This document shows, piece by piece, positions 44,428-56,049 of a stretch of 64,000 bases of DNA (position 1 is its first letter; every line of letters starts with the position of its first letter). Source of the stretch: Cryphonectria parasitica EP155 (taxonomy: Eukaryota; Ascomycota; Sordariomycetes; Diaporthales; Cryphonectriaceae); the NCBI RefSeq assembly GCF_011745365.1, contig NW_024468914.1, positions 3,126,228-3,190,227 of the forward strand, given 5' to 3'. A program made the translations under genes and the position numbers. The notes below the pieces were generated by a model. It was not told where the DNA came from. It worked only from the letters and a program-made list of their open reading frames with translations, and did not search any database.

Positions 44428-46871
44428 CGCCAGGCGAAAGCCAGCCAGGATCGATATTCGCAGAGCTTCATTGGCAGAGGAAATTGTCCGACGCAACTCG
44501 CAGAAACGATTGAGTGAAAAATCGGCATGACGAAAGCAACTGGTTTAGGCCCTAGCCGCTTGATGCACACCCATCAGACACAGTACATAAGTATATTTGA
44601 CCTCGTGTTCGCTCTCGTACACCCTCTGTGGATAAGCACGGCTTCACTGCGCAGGATTGTATTGGTCCAAGACCAGAAACTTCGAGCGACGAATTTTCAT
44701 TTCATACTAAGCAGAAAAAGGACCCCCTGTTCAAATAGTCACTCAATATGGAGACCCGTCTGGTGGTAACCTAGGGAGTCGTCAAAAGCAACTTGACCGC
44801 TGGGCATCACTAAGAAGCACCTACTTGGCGCCTACAGGGGACTTTGAAAGCGAGCCTTACCTGCTATTAGCCCAAGTGTCAAAATGACTGCATACTAAAT
44901 AAATTGAGTAGTGTCGATAGTTGATCGGGCATGGAATGAACTAGGAACCGATTGAGCACAATTCATTTAACATAGTTTGCGGCCTTGTACAACTATTCGC
45001 AACGGTGAGAGTGTGCGCCACTACCGTATGGCATTATCACCCCTCCCCTACGGTGCTGAGGGCTCATACATCCCACACTGAACAGTGATACAACATGCGG
45101 TAAAACCATCAGCCTGTTAGAAATACGTGGCCAGTCGCTGCCCAATAATTTTCCTGTGCAGACCACACTAAGTTTGCCACAGCTGATGGCTGGGAAAATC
45201 AAAAGCAAGACAAATATACAAAGCTGAATTCGTGCTGCAGAAAACGCGGTTTGACAGATGCGCCACTCAGAAGACGACTTCCGATACAATTACGACCAGC
45301 CACGATGTGGAAAACTTTCGTCGTACAACAAAGCCAGCATCAACGGTTTTCTTTAGAGCAGACGTTAACTAAGCGTGAATGAACAGAGATATCTGTCGTG
45401 TGCCGAGACAATCCGGCTCTGATTGGACCTCGTCATTCTGGTCGCTCACCGTCAAGAGATTCATACTAGGCCTAGGAGGTACAGTCTGCGGTTCGAACAA
45501 TCGGTCAAATGAGTATATTTAAGCTTGTTCAAGCTAATATGATCAACATACTCTGATGCGGTGTCCCCAACGATCTGACCAAAGCTACCTCTCAAACCAT
45601 GGCTGGCTTTAAGAGACATGAGACCCTGAGAATCCCTGTTCTGACCGTTGATCACGGGGTGCTCATGACAAAAAAGATCCGATAAAGGGTTGACTATGCT
45701 GGACACAATCTGATAGTGTCGAAATCCGATTCTGACCTACTTGGCCTTTTCGTTTCTCAAACAGTAGGCAGTACATGAGACGGCCATTGCGATGCCTACT
45801 CTGGTTCGCCGTTCCCCTGTCAGGCACGATCATATCATGATCTCGCTCATCAGTCGCGATTCGAGCCGATCATCGAGCAGCCCTAAAACAAAGCCTCTCA
45901 AGTTGCAATCCCTGACGAACTACGAGAAATCCTAAAAGTACTTTTCCCTCTGGCCTTGCAAGCTGCATACGCTACGCCCAACTTCATGCAAGCGGTCGAT
46001 CCCGTTCCGACCGCCGTTTGCGCTGGCTTCTCCCCGACGCCAAATATGCAATGTGGGATTCTTTCGGAGGTTCAATTCCTTCTGAAATGAGCGGTGAAAA
46101 CCAGCCGTCTTCTGCATCTGAGCTGGAAATTGAGGGCGTGGCGCTCGACGGACTCCTCCGAAACGTTACTCCCGTGTGCGCGCAATCAGAAACGCGTGGT
46201 GGGGTTTTCCTCTCTCTGGTACACTCGAAAATAGCATGGAACTTTGCAGCGCGTAAGTAAGAGTCGCACGTCTCGCTGATCAATTTACCATAAACGAAAA
46301 CACTAGTTTAATTCAAATAGTTCAGATGGTAGTGCCTTGTGTGAGTGCCGGGATGGGGCCCCGGCAACATTTGTTTAACTTGTAATCATTATTAATAAAC
46401 CGGTAGCTCTAATATCAAATCGCATCCTACCCAGTACTCTGATCGAGTGTATTTAGAATTGAATCTACAAAAATCACTGTACCACTACGGCCCTTTGCCT
46501 CAGAAGCGCCTTTTCGTAGCAGACCCAAATGATACAGTCAATGACCATATGTGTCAAAATAAATGAGCGTAGGCTGTCATCATTTACTGAATGAAGGTAA
46601 CACCAAAGATGTCTCAAGGTCCGGCAACACTTCGGAACAGATTTGTACTATAGGTGATCATCGGGTTAAAGAAATGACTCTCGGCTACGGAATTGAGGCG
46701 GTCAAGGACTTTTTGCAAGGCCCAGACACACCTCGGAGATTCGGCCCAAAGCTGTTTCTCCTCCATGATGTGCTTGATACTTGATTTAGACCCTATGTAC
46801 AAGACTGTGGACTCCTTATCCATATTCATCCTACATCCATTATTCTTGGGAAGCCTTCAAGATGTCGTGGC

Positions 46872-48665
46872 CTAGTACACATGCTCCGCGAACCGAATCT
46901 CACTCGCGCCAACATCAAACACCGCGATGACGTTGTTCAGGAATGTGTCGCCGAGAATGTACGGGCCCTCGGAGCCACCATCCTGAGGTCCAATCAAGCA
47001 GTACTCCGTGCCGGACAGCTCAACCGTGTACCTGGTTGATAGAAGTCAGCTTCTTCAGTCGCGTCAAGAAGTCTATTTCGAGGAGATGATATTGTGCTTT
47101 CACGTACTCTTGCATCAGCATATCTGCTTCGCTGATATCGAAGACAGTGCCATTGATTTGAACACCCAAATACGGCACGCTGGCGTCGCATGGTGCAAAG
47201 GAAGCACCCTGATCATCGATGTACACCACAGCGGGATCATACAGAGCCGCTATATCATCGTACAGTTCTAGGGGGATAGACAAGTCAGCTTTCCATGAAC
47301 AACAAACCACCGCAGAACGTGATTCAATGTCTCTCAAACGGAAGTAACATACCAGTTGGCAGGTACAACAGAGTTGTGCCGCTGTCAACAATGATGGGAA
47401 ACTGGGTGGTATTGACAGTCTCTGGTGCATATGCCTCGCTCCAGGACTCAGCAAGTGCATCGGTTTGGTTGCTCGACCCTTCGTAGATATACGCGTCGGC
47501 GATAATAGTGTAGAAGCTGTACTGAGTCGCCATCTCAGGTTCGTCGTAAACCTCGATCTGGTTCACGGTCAGTCTACAGTCTGAAACGAGGGTTGAAAGG
47601 TTAGATAAGTGGGGAAAACTGACCATCAAAATTGGCGTGGTCGCAAAGGATCCAGTGTAGTTAACTGGAGGTAGGCCACCAAATGCAAGATAACCACCGT
47701 CGGAGTTACGCTCCAGGGCCAAGCTGAAAACAGGGTCGATGAGGCTCTCGTTGATCATAGTCGTAATAATGGAGTTGTATTCGACCTGGGTCTCCAGAGA
47801 GTCGGCGTCGGGGTCCGATCCCTCGTAAGCACTGGTGAGCAGAGGGTAGGCCAGACCCATCAGGCCGCTGGTCACGCTGTCGCCAAACCAGTAGGAATAG
47901 TTGACCAAGGCCACTTGCTGATGATCGACCGTGATACCGGCAACGGTGACGTTTTCGTAGCCGAAGACGCCTGTCAGGAACTCGCCATCGCCGTATTCAA
48001 TGTTGAAATTCTCATCCGCAATCGAGCCCTCATCGAAAGTGCCGTTGAAGGTCGGGCCGAAGTAGCAATCCGCCTCCTGTGAGATGATAGTTGTGAGCGT
48101 CATGTTGATCATATGTTCTCCAGATGGCTCCATATCGAAACTTACCTCCTGGACATTGCCGTCTTCATCCACACAAGTGAATCCGGCTTGCACCAGCCAT
48201 CTTCACAACTTAAAGTCAGCAAATGTTCGCATGAAAAGAGATTGACCACTTCCGAAGTGCCATCCACCAAGACAATTCTTGTGCCCAAGGATGTCCATAG
48301 CATAGAGATGGAAAGAAGGATCTGGCGATCTGGCTTCTTCAGAGTACGTACGTATCACTCGAACCAGTGTCAATGATGACCTCAACTGGTACGCCCGCCC
48401 ACTCAATCTCGGCAATGTATTCATCCGACAACAGGTTGTCCGTATGCTCGTACGCATAGCTGGAGTTGGCGACGACGTTGCGCGTAGACCTGAGGTACTG
48501 AGCAGACCTAGCCGCGTTGGTGCTCTTCTTCAGGGTCAATACATTTGAGCTGACGACATTGCCGCTGCTGGCTTGCCGGGCTACTGGCGTATAGGACCGA
48601 GTTGCAGCAAGGGCCGGGCTTATGAGCGCCGTGACGGCAACGACCGTATTGAATAGATGAGCCAT
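46872..48665 (-). CDS. Secreted aspartic protease (pepsin family A1)
   Basis: Five exons (48665-48352, 48200-48146, 48076-47353, 47267-47108, 47031-46872) join in frame to 470 aa. The signal peptide is MAHLFNTVVAVTALISPALA, followed by a propeptide. The first catalytic Asp is Asp99 in IIDTGSSDTW, where the splice junction restores the expected Trp. The flap region is NIEYGDGEFLTGVFG, and the second catalytic Asp is Asp354 in IIVDSGTTLLYLPT. The C-terminal lobe has SGTEYCLIGPQDGG and the terminal ILGDTFLNNVIAVFDVGASE. Many N-glycosylation sequons fit an extracellular enzyme. No C-terminal GPI-type hydrophobic tail is present, so it is probably freely secreted or vacuolar. Intron 1 (151 nt) is longer than the others. 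A TTAAAAAG motif near 48787 lies about 120 bp upstream. Confidence 0.9.
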
Positions 48666-49432
48666 CGTGAGGCACTTGCTCGGTCGTCCAAGTTAAACTA
48701 TGCTTGACTGACTACAGCAAGGCAGAACGGTTGACACGCCCAGATCAAATGGACTCAACGCCCCAGCAAAGAGGGGGCCCGCGACCCTTTTTAAGCTTTC
48801 AGCACCAGGATCTTTGTCAACACATGCGCGATAAGAAAACCCAAGCAAGCAATGGAGTTGCATAAAACCATGCCGTACGGCCCGTACCGGTAACTGCACT
48901 ATGCACCAAAGCTGCATGCATCCCGCCATGCGTTGTTGATGGCCAACGTTCGCGAGCACCACGATCTGCTATCGCACTGGTGGAAGGGAGATTTGCTCCG
49001 CTATGATTCGGTGACCCCGGTCAAAATCGCTATCGCACGCCACCATTCATAAGTCGTGATGGCTCAACGTCCTTCCAGAATAGGTAAGTCAGTGCTCCGC
49101 TGCAGCAGGGGCAAGCCTGGGGTGGATGTAACGTCAACTCGGCCAACGGCAATAGTTCTGTAGCATAGATAAAGGAAGGTTCGGGCGTTCTATGCCTTTG
49201 GGGAAAGTTCTGCAGAATCATGGGATGAAAAAGCTTGTTTCCTAATGGTGGGCAAGGGTATGCGTTCATGGATTATGAATCATCAAGGGAAGCTGCTGGG
49301 CGAAGCATGAATGTTGTGGTCAGACATAATTTCTGACCCAGTAGCCCCCAAGATTGAAAGGAGGAAGATACGAGACAAAATTACGAAGAAAGAAAGAATT
49401 GAAGAGCCGGAATTCAGATAAGTTCAGTGGGT

Positions 49433-49446
49433 GGGGGGGGGGGGGG
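49433..49446. repeat. Poly(G) run, 14 nt
   Basis: Uninterrupted homopolymer in intergenic DNA. Confidence 0.9.
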
Positions 49447-49712
49447 ATAGAACAGAAATCCGAACAAGGTTTTTCCAAAACGAAAGCAGTGTTTATCGGA
49501 AGTCTACAAAGCCTGTGCTAATGGTAAGACAAAACAGAGAAGCCTCTCCAGCATTAGAGCGAGATCTATGCGAGGGCAAAAAGGCTCATAGTGCGATACG
49601 CTGAAGAGGAAAGAGAAACAGAGGAAAAGCCACGAGGCCGAACTATCTGAGGCTACGAACAGGCCTGGCTGTTGGCTGGACGGCGAGGCCGTACAGTGAG
49701 TCACTGGCCCTC

Positions 49713-49738
49713 GCACAATATCAGTATTGATATTGTGC
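49713..49738. repeat. Perfect 10-bp inverted repeat
   Basis: GCACAATATC, spacer AGTATT, then GATATTGTGC. It could form a hairpin in RNA or bind a dimeric factor; function unknown. Confidence 0.85.
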
Positions 49739-51803
49739 ATGTTGTTCAAAATTGAATACAAACTGCCGTAACTAGCATTTTCTTGGCTGAGTGCTGTCAT
49801 GATGCAAACAGTCAAAACATCGTCGAGTGTACTTTCTAGGGTCCTGACTGCTACGTCTTCACACTAATGACAGAAAGTTCAATATTAGTAGAACCTTAAT
49901 AAGAGATAGAGTAGATCTGACCAATATAATCCTCAGCGCAAGGTTCTGAATCATTGGGTGATTTTCGATATTTGCCAAGGTCCGTGGTGGCCCTGGTGCT
50001 GGTCATGAACACCTTGTCCCTTTCTCGAACTCCTTGCTCCAAGATGGCCTCTCTGTAGTGTCCTTTGATCAAATCTATTGCAGTGCCTTGCCTCCACATG
50101 CACTCCCTTCATGGAAGGTGAGTGAAATAGCCTGGCATAAAGCATAGTTCGTCGCAGAGTACAATACCTTAGTTAACTCTCCACCTCCGCCATAGGCCTA
50201 GTGCTTATTTCCTACGTTGAAGCCAAGTTAAGGCTGCTTATGGTGCTGTGTAGGTCCTACCGGTCGTCTGCAATGGCGAGTGCAGATCGTATGGCCTCAA
50301 AACATGCTGCCTTCTTTGAGCTGAGCACATGCATATGCTGGACCATCTTCGCTCATACTGCACATATGTGTCATCCTGAAGGTTTGGGAGACCTTCTGTC
50401 TTTAAGTAATTAATTAGCAAATGTAGCTGAAGAGAATAGATGTACGAGGTCCAGTGAGTCACGGGCTCTGTTAGTGGCAGGCGCCCTTCACCCCGATAGC
50501 CTCAGCCCGCTGGCTGCTTTCCCCTTCGGTTCCCTTCCTGTTCTTTACCTTTTCCCTGTAGCGCACTTCCAAATAGAACCTTTCTGTGATAGAGATATGA
50601 GCTTGAGCTTTTCCTTGGAGAAAACATCTGCATCCAACCATAATGGCAGATCTAACAGGCACACAACATGCTCTGGAGTAGATTTTGGATCTGGGGGGAA
50701 TTGTTTTGTTCTGTTACAGAAACCCCTTTCTTTCTTACTGTACTCCAGCCGTACTCATACGTGCACCTTTCCATGGGCTCATTGACTTTTGAAATCTCCT
50801 CTTCTCCAGAAAGTTCTTTTTTTGGTTATATTATATCATTTGAATTTTGATTTCTCGCGGTCAAGTGGCCAATAAGAGCTGACGGCACCCTTGTACCCTC
50901 GACTCGTGCTTGCCCATACAGGCAGGAATCAAGATACATACACATCTGTATGGATATGAGCGCTCAGTGGCTTGGTGCACTAGGAATTCCCTAATTATTG
51001 GACATAAATTTGCCTTTGAAACTTGAACAACCTCTTACCAAATGTTGGCCACCTGTTATTGAAGACGTAAGAGGATTGATTCGCAGACCAGCCATTTACA
51101 CCGCCGGATCAGTCTCGGGGAATTTGACCCGGCCACATGGGATTTCATTGCACACATAAGGCCATTGATGGGTGATGGCTGTGCCATATTCCAAGATGCA
51201 CAGGTAGAAGACCTGGTCCTTATGTTGTTTGTCTGATGTTGTTAAACGTGATGCCGGTATGAGACCCTGTGCCTGGACCTGGACTTGAATTTTGGGACTT
51301 GACCTTATTGACGATAAGAAAGTAAAGGTATGCAGCGCTCGACGCTAGTCACGGCACAGTGAGTAAGTGATGACGGTCGAAGAGTTTTGAGAAAAGGTTG
51401 GGCGCGCATACGGTTTACCTTCCAAAATTCACCAGACTGCTTACATAAAGTACATTGATTATGTTGTTTCGGGGGTTAGGATTTGTTGCTTATATAATAA
51501 AAGGCCGGGCCCTGCAGAATCCTCACAACCTTACTGGCCAACCCACCAACGTGGGCAATCTGTCGCGTTTCCCTCCCTGGTCCCTCGTTGCCTACCCACC
51601 ACCTTCTCTCCGACATCCCCCAGGGACCTTGCCCCAAAAAAATGGCTCGTGTTCCCTGCTGAGCGCTCTTGTTTCATCCTCAAAGATTTCCATTCACTGC
51701 AAAAGTCCCAATTTTTCCGCAGCGCGAGCGCCGCCTTTTTTCTTCTTCCCTGCTGCACCTTTCAGCTGTTGAGCCCCACACCTGAAAGGGTCTGGGCCCC
51801 ACA

Positions 51804-53942
51804 ATGGCGCCAGAGTACCACTACGAAGAAGAGGAAGAAGATGTCTACCTCGACGGCGACTCGGATGACGGCGTTCCTCAGCTTGATCATGAGGACACTC
51901 TAACGATCGAGGACGAATCCGGCGTCGACGAGTCTCAACCAGCCCAATATGGCAATGCAACTGCTTACCTGGCCCTTGAGGCTTCCGAGGCGGATTCTGA
52001 CGCCAGCTCTCGTGCGAGCCTCGACATTTATGGTGCAGTGCTCGACGACTCTTTCCCAAGATTTATGGAGCTCCCCCCGGAAGTTCGCGAGATGATCTGG
52101 AACGAGTTCTGCCCTGACTTAAGACCGAGACCCCGCGTGTTCGAGTTCATATGCTCCAATCTGAGAGATATGATCCTTGCCTCACAGGTGCATGATCAAA
52201 CCGCGCCAATGAGGGCGGTGCTTGCTGTTCACCACGAGAGTCGCGTTCTTGCCCTCAAGTCCTCGCCTGACCGCATCGAGCTCCCCCATGGAAATGGTGT
52301 TGTGCCATATCATAAAGGCCGGGATGTTGTGTTCCTCGTCTCGGATCCGCCACATACCTCCGGGGCACGCGAGGCCCTCGCTCTCGCGGCAAACATGGCA
52401 CCAGGCTTTCAGCAACTTGCCCTTCAAGCTGGAGCCGAGCCGAAAGTAGACGACATCCTCGATGTGCTGCCTGGACTGCGGAACATTTTCATATTTGTTG
52501 ATAATCTCCAGACGCGGACAAAATACCTGGCATGGTGTGTCTCTGAAGCGGTTCATGAGTACCACGTCGAGATGATCGAGGAAGAGGACTACGGCTTCTC
52601 ACCCCAGTATATAGAGATGGTGTTCTGTTTCCCTGACACTGAAGCATACGTCGATCCTGGTGAAGAGCAACTTCCAGATCGCGACTCAGACAGCATCAAC
52701 CTCGAACAGACTGGAGATTCCGAAAACCTGGACGAGGCGCTGGAAGACAATGCGCTGGAAAATGTCCCACCATGGGGATATACGCATTTTGAGGGGGACC
52801 CGTTCTTGTTTGACATGCACCCCCATGAAAAGAGATCGTGGCCAAGGAGACGGCAGTCGCGAGACGAACGCGCGGAGGAGGGCCAGGTGTCCAGTCATGA
52901 ATCGTTGGCACGGCATATTCCCAGAGTCTGGCCGATGGTCCGATTTATGTTTGACTCGGGAATCGAGCACCTCGCCGAGATGAAAACTTGGCAACATTCC
53001 TGGGACGATTGGAAGTCCGATTACGGGCCAGCAGACACTCCCGGCAACGAGGACGAAAGTGAGGACATGGACGAGTATGAGAGTGAAGGTATCGATGACG
53101 ACCCGATAGATGAGGACCTTTATCCCACGGACGAGGAAGACGATCTTCCAGCTCATCTGCTCGATGATGATGATGTTGATGTTGATGTGGCGTTTGGAAT
53201 GGTTAATGCCACACAAGCTCGGTTTTCCAGCGACCCCGACGAGAGCGACCAGGATGATGGTGTCGTACAGGCTAGGAACGAGGAGGATTTACGCAACCGC
53301 GCCGCTCGTCTCCAGCGTCAAGCCCTTGAATCCGACTCCGATGAAGACAGCAACACCGAGGACGGCAAGACACATCATGGTACAAACCGCCGCCGAAGGG
53401 TGATCTCTGACGAAAGTGACAACGACGGAAGCGATGATGAGCAAGAGACTGGACCGTCAGTAATTCGCGCCGGCCAGAAACGTCCTCGTGCCGTTCTGAT
53501 TGATTCGGAAGATGAAGACAATCAACATCCAGTACAGCCGAGTGAGTCCGGAAGCGAACAAGGTTCCCGGCCATCTCGTGCTACAAATCGGCGTGCACGT
53601 CCTGCCATACCCAGCGGCTCCGAAGACGAAGAAGACGATGCACCACAGCCGGGTGAGGAGGTCAGCGATGGAAGCTCGTCGTCTGACCAGGATGAGGAGA
53701 GCTCGGACGAAGATCCTCCCCCGCCGAAACGCGTATCGCTAGCCAAGAGGCTGCAGATGGAGTACCAGCAGTCTCGATCAGGCCACCGCGCCACAGATGC
53801 CTCTGACGAGGAAAGCTATGGCTCTGACGGTGTTTCTGATGACGAGGACGAGGAGGATGCGTCTGAAGGGGTCGGGATGGTGATGTCCATGGCAGATCTA
53901 GGCAATGAAGACGAAGAAGATGATGAAGATGAAGGCTGGTGA
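51804..53942 (+). CDS. 2EXR-domain protein with long acidic tail
   Basis: An intronless 712-aa protein. Residues about 74-250 form a 2EXR domain, a fungal F-box-like module: FPRFMELPPEVREMIWNEFC, PRPRVFEF, MRAVLAVHHESRVLALKSSP and GRDVVFLVSDP. The rest is highly acidic, with long Asp/Glu/Ser stretches (SDESDNDGSDDEQE; IDSEDEDNQH; GSEDEEDDAPQP) that look like casein-kinase-2 targets, mixed with basic patches (NRRRRV; GQKRPRAVLI) resembling nuclear localisation signals. The acidic tail suggests a nuclear or chromatin-binding scaffold, but that is inference. 2EXR proteins are very numerous in Pezizomycotina and mostly uncharacterised. Start: the first ATG of the frame, right after a pyrimidine-rich leader. 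Confidence 0.85.
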   Translation: MAPEYHYEEEEEDVYLDGDSDDGVPQLDHEDTLTIEDESGVDESQPAQYGNATAYLALEASEADSDASSRASLDIYGAVLDDSFPRFMELPPEVREMIWNEFCPDLRPRPRVFEFICSNLRDMILASQVHDQTAPMRAVLAVHHESRVLALKSSPDRIELPHGNGVVPYHKGRDVVFLVSDPPHTSGAREALALAANMAPGFQQLALQAGAEPKVDDILDVLPGLRNIFIFVDNLQTRTKYLAWCVSEAVHEYHVEMIEEEDYGFSPQYIEMVFCFPDTEAYVDPGEEQLPDRDSDSINLEQTGDSENLDEALEDNALENVPPWGYTHFEGDPFLFDMHPHEKRSWPRRRQSRDERAEEGQVSSHESLARHIPRVWPMVRFMFDSGIEHLAEMKTWQHSWDDWKSDYGPADTPGNEDESEDMDEYESEGIDDDPIDEDLYPTDEEDDLPAHLLDDDDVDVDVAFGMVNATQARFSSDPDESDQDDGVVQARNEEDLRNRAARLQRQALESDSDEDSNTEDGKTHHGTNRRRRVISDESDNDGSDDEQETGPSVIRAGQKRPRAVLIDSEDEDNQHPVQPSESGSEQGSRPSRATNRRARPAIPSGSEDEEDDAPQPGEEVSDGSSSSDQDEESSDEDPPPPKRVSLAKRLQMEYQQSRSGHRATDASDEESYGSDGVSDDEDEEDASEGVGMVMSMADLGNEDEEDDEDEGW

Positions 53943-54847
53943 TATCACGGGGAAGATGGAGCATCTCAGAATACTGCTTCTCTTTCAATGTTCTGGAACA
54001 GTTCACGTTCATATGAAAAGCGCATCTGGTCACGTTGATTAATTAGAGGAACATAGTGGTAACCATCTAGAAGATTCCCACAATAGGGCACACCATCTCT
54101 GAACATAATCATACACTTCGACTTGGCCTGATTAACGCCATATGACGCCGATGAAGACGTGCTGGGACATAATTAATAGTGTTTGACTGTCAAAACATGA
54201 CAAGCAAAAGGTCTACCATGGGTTTTATTAATTCAATGTACCCCTGTTCCGCCGGAGAGGGTGGAACAGGGCTGTCATAATCATCTAATTCTCCAAGGTT
54301 GGTCTCAAATGGCAGACGTGGTGGTCATTTGCTGACTGCCCAATAGATGGTGTCATTGGCTCATTAAATCCACATGCTGATTCTTGATATAGGTGAAATA
54401 TCACTTCCTCTCTTGGTGAGTTCTGAATGAGTTCTGGAAGGTGCAGCTCCAGGTCAAGGATGGCAGGTGAGGCCTGGAGATCTCTCCTTCCTCACCACAC
54501 AGGAAACCAACCACCACTCAAGGCTCCTACTTGAGACTCGAAGAAACCTAACAAATTTCCTCCTCCTCTTCTCCATTTACCTTCCATCCTCCAAACTCAA
54601 CAACACTATCTGCCTGAGGCCATCATCTTGTGTCGCTCGCACTGGCTGGGAGCCCACCAAGCTTAAAATCATCGGCAAGCTGCCACTACAATTTCCAACA
54701 GACCTCATTATGGGTCGATTGAGGGCTCGGCTGAATTCAATAGATCAAGCCTAGCGATATCCTGCTGCCCGGAGTGCTGACAAGACTCGCTTCATAGGCC
54801 TCTTTGAGGGCGACCTGGATTTAGACCTGGTCCTTCTCGGCGCTGTG
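53943..54847. other. Intergenic
   Basis: 3' flank of the 2EXR gene and possible 5' exon(s) of the MYND gene. A 95-aa ORF at 54467-54754 ends in a stop just before the MYND frame and shows no clear coding character. Confidence 0.45.
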
Positions 54848-55680
54848 ATGATGCGTGTTGGTGCCAAGATCAAGGACGAGGATTTCCAGTATCTGCGCGA
54901 ACTGGTGCCGCGAATCGTATCTCATGACGGCTACACGTCTCCGCTTGCTGACCTGGGCTTTCGGGGTCCTGGCAAGGCGCAGTTTCTTGCTGCTCTGGAC
55001 AACTACAAACCTGGTGTTCCTCGTAGCTTGAGCGATCCGAGGTGAGTAGAAAATTCCCATGAAACAGTGTCCGCAGTGCAACTTGAGGATCTCTGACGGA
55101 GCCGTCTTGTTAATAGCTGCTTCCACTGCGGAAAGATAGAGCAAGACACTGGCAAGGCACCCGTGCTGTGTTCCCAGTGCAAAGGTGCTTGGTACTGTGA
55201 CAAAGTGTGTACACTCTTCTAAAACCTTCAGCCTTGTCCTGTTGATCTTCTCACACATTGTTCCGCCGTCATATTATAGGACTGCCAGAGAGCCCACTGG
55301 CGTGCCCATCGGTCCACCTGCAGAGGTCTCGACAAGCCTCGCTTCCTTGCCAACGTCTGAGTCCGACTTTTAGGCACTACGCGAAGTGAGAAGAATGACA
55401 AGCTTCATTCTTGGTGAACAGGCAATCGAGACGACAAGTGGTGCAGCAAGCGATCGAGAATGAGTGTGCTGAGCAATTTGGAGTTCTGATGGAGTATCGA
55501 GCTAATAAACGCGATGTGTATCCAGGCTGGGAGGAGGAAACTGCTCTGGTCTCGCCTTGTATGTAGAAGATAGCAATCCGTTTCTCAATTGGCATGTGAG
55601 GTGGAAGAAGTCTTGATTATACGCAATGCATTGCAGACTTTCAAGGCCAACGCAGGTTAGCACCATCTTGTTCTTTGTGA
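54848..55680 (+). CDS. MYND zinc-finger protein, possibly truncated or decayed
   Basis: Three exons are clear: about 54848-55040, 55117-55204 and 55280-55360. They encode IKDEDFQYLRELVPRIVSHD, then a complete MYND finger: CFHCGK, VLCSQCKGAWYCDKDCQ and RAHWRAHRSTC, so all seven Cys and the His are kept. The frame then stops at 55358 shortly after LDKPRFLANV. About 100 bp further on, another frame reads QAIENECAEQFGVLMEYRAN and KRDVYPGWEEETALVSP, which looks like the next exon of the same protein, with a final small exon possibly reading YFQGQR near 55637-55655. Joining it needs a weak donor (GTCTGA) or implies a disabling change. The N-terminal start is also uncertain: the frame is open upstream to 54755 (FIGLFEGDLDLDLVLLGAVM), probably fed by an earlier exon. 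Confidence 0.5.
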
Positions 55681-56049
55681 CAAAAAGTCGGTATGGTGCG
55701 CCGCCGGGCTCAATCGGAGGATTGTAGTTCGGACTCGCGCCAATAGTCCGGGACTTTGTGATGAATTCCCCCGTCCCCCCCAGCCGGTCGTGTCAAAGTG
55801 AATCAATGGTCATGACCTCATCATCTGGGCCGAATTCCGAGACAAAAGTTGTAATGAATACTTGCTACTTATAACAGAGTCTGATGCAAGTGTGTCTGCT
55901 TTCCTTCAGTATTATTTTTTCATACATTTAGTGACCTCGGAGGATCTACTACTACCACTGCAACAACATCGTCGATAACAACCTTCCAATACTTAATACT
56001 CACCTATACTTACCTAGAGTTGCAACGTCAGACGCCCTCACTTGAGAAC
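55681..56049. other. Intergenic
   Basis: Short spacer with the leader of the DUF1772 gene. Nothing distinctive is seen. Confidence 0.5.

Larger units (their letters stand above)
43951..46871. other. Gene-poor 2.9-kb interval
   Basis: Lipoxygenase promoter (TATA-like TATTTAAAT at 44043-44051) followed by AT-richer DNA with many stops in all frames. It holds a 12-nt G run (44416-44427). A pair of opposed about 80-100 aa ORFs at 45984-46283 has no recognisable product. No gene is called. Confidence 0.5.
48666..51803. other. Gene-poor 3.1-kb interval
   Basis: Divergent promoter space between the protease (minus) and the 2EXR gene (plus). It contains a 14-nt G run (49433-49446) and a perfect 10-bp inverted repeat with a 6-nt spacer (49713-49738). 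Small ORFs are scattered and unrelated to any family I recognise. Confidence 0.5.

Noticed and set aside
46060..46090. B-box-like GGTTCAATTCC with a 5-bp stem
   Set aside because: No matching A box, D arm or acceptor stem lies upstream at tRNA spacing.
45984..46283. Opposed ORFs of about 80-100 aa in the lipoxygenase/protease gap
   Set aside because: Neither shows a domain or splice context; both lie in AT-richer DNA without coding bias.
46310..46375. tRNA-like fragment: an A-box-like TTCAGATGGTAG followed by a GCCGGG/CCCGGC stem with a 7-nt loop
   Set aside because: The distance between the two parts is too short for an anticodon arm and the loop lacks the T-loop consensus, so it is not a tRNA.
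47595..47640. Possible 43-nt intron in the aspartic protease (GTCAGT to TTTCAG)
   Set aside because: Removing it shifts the frame into a stop, whereas the unspliced frame is open and in family register.
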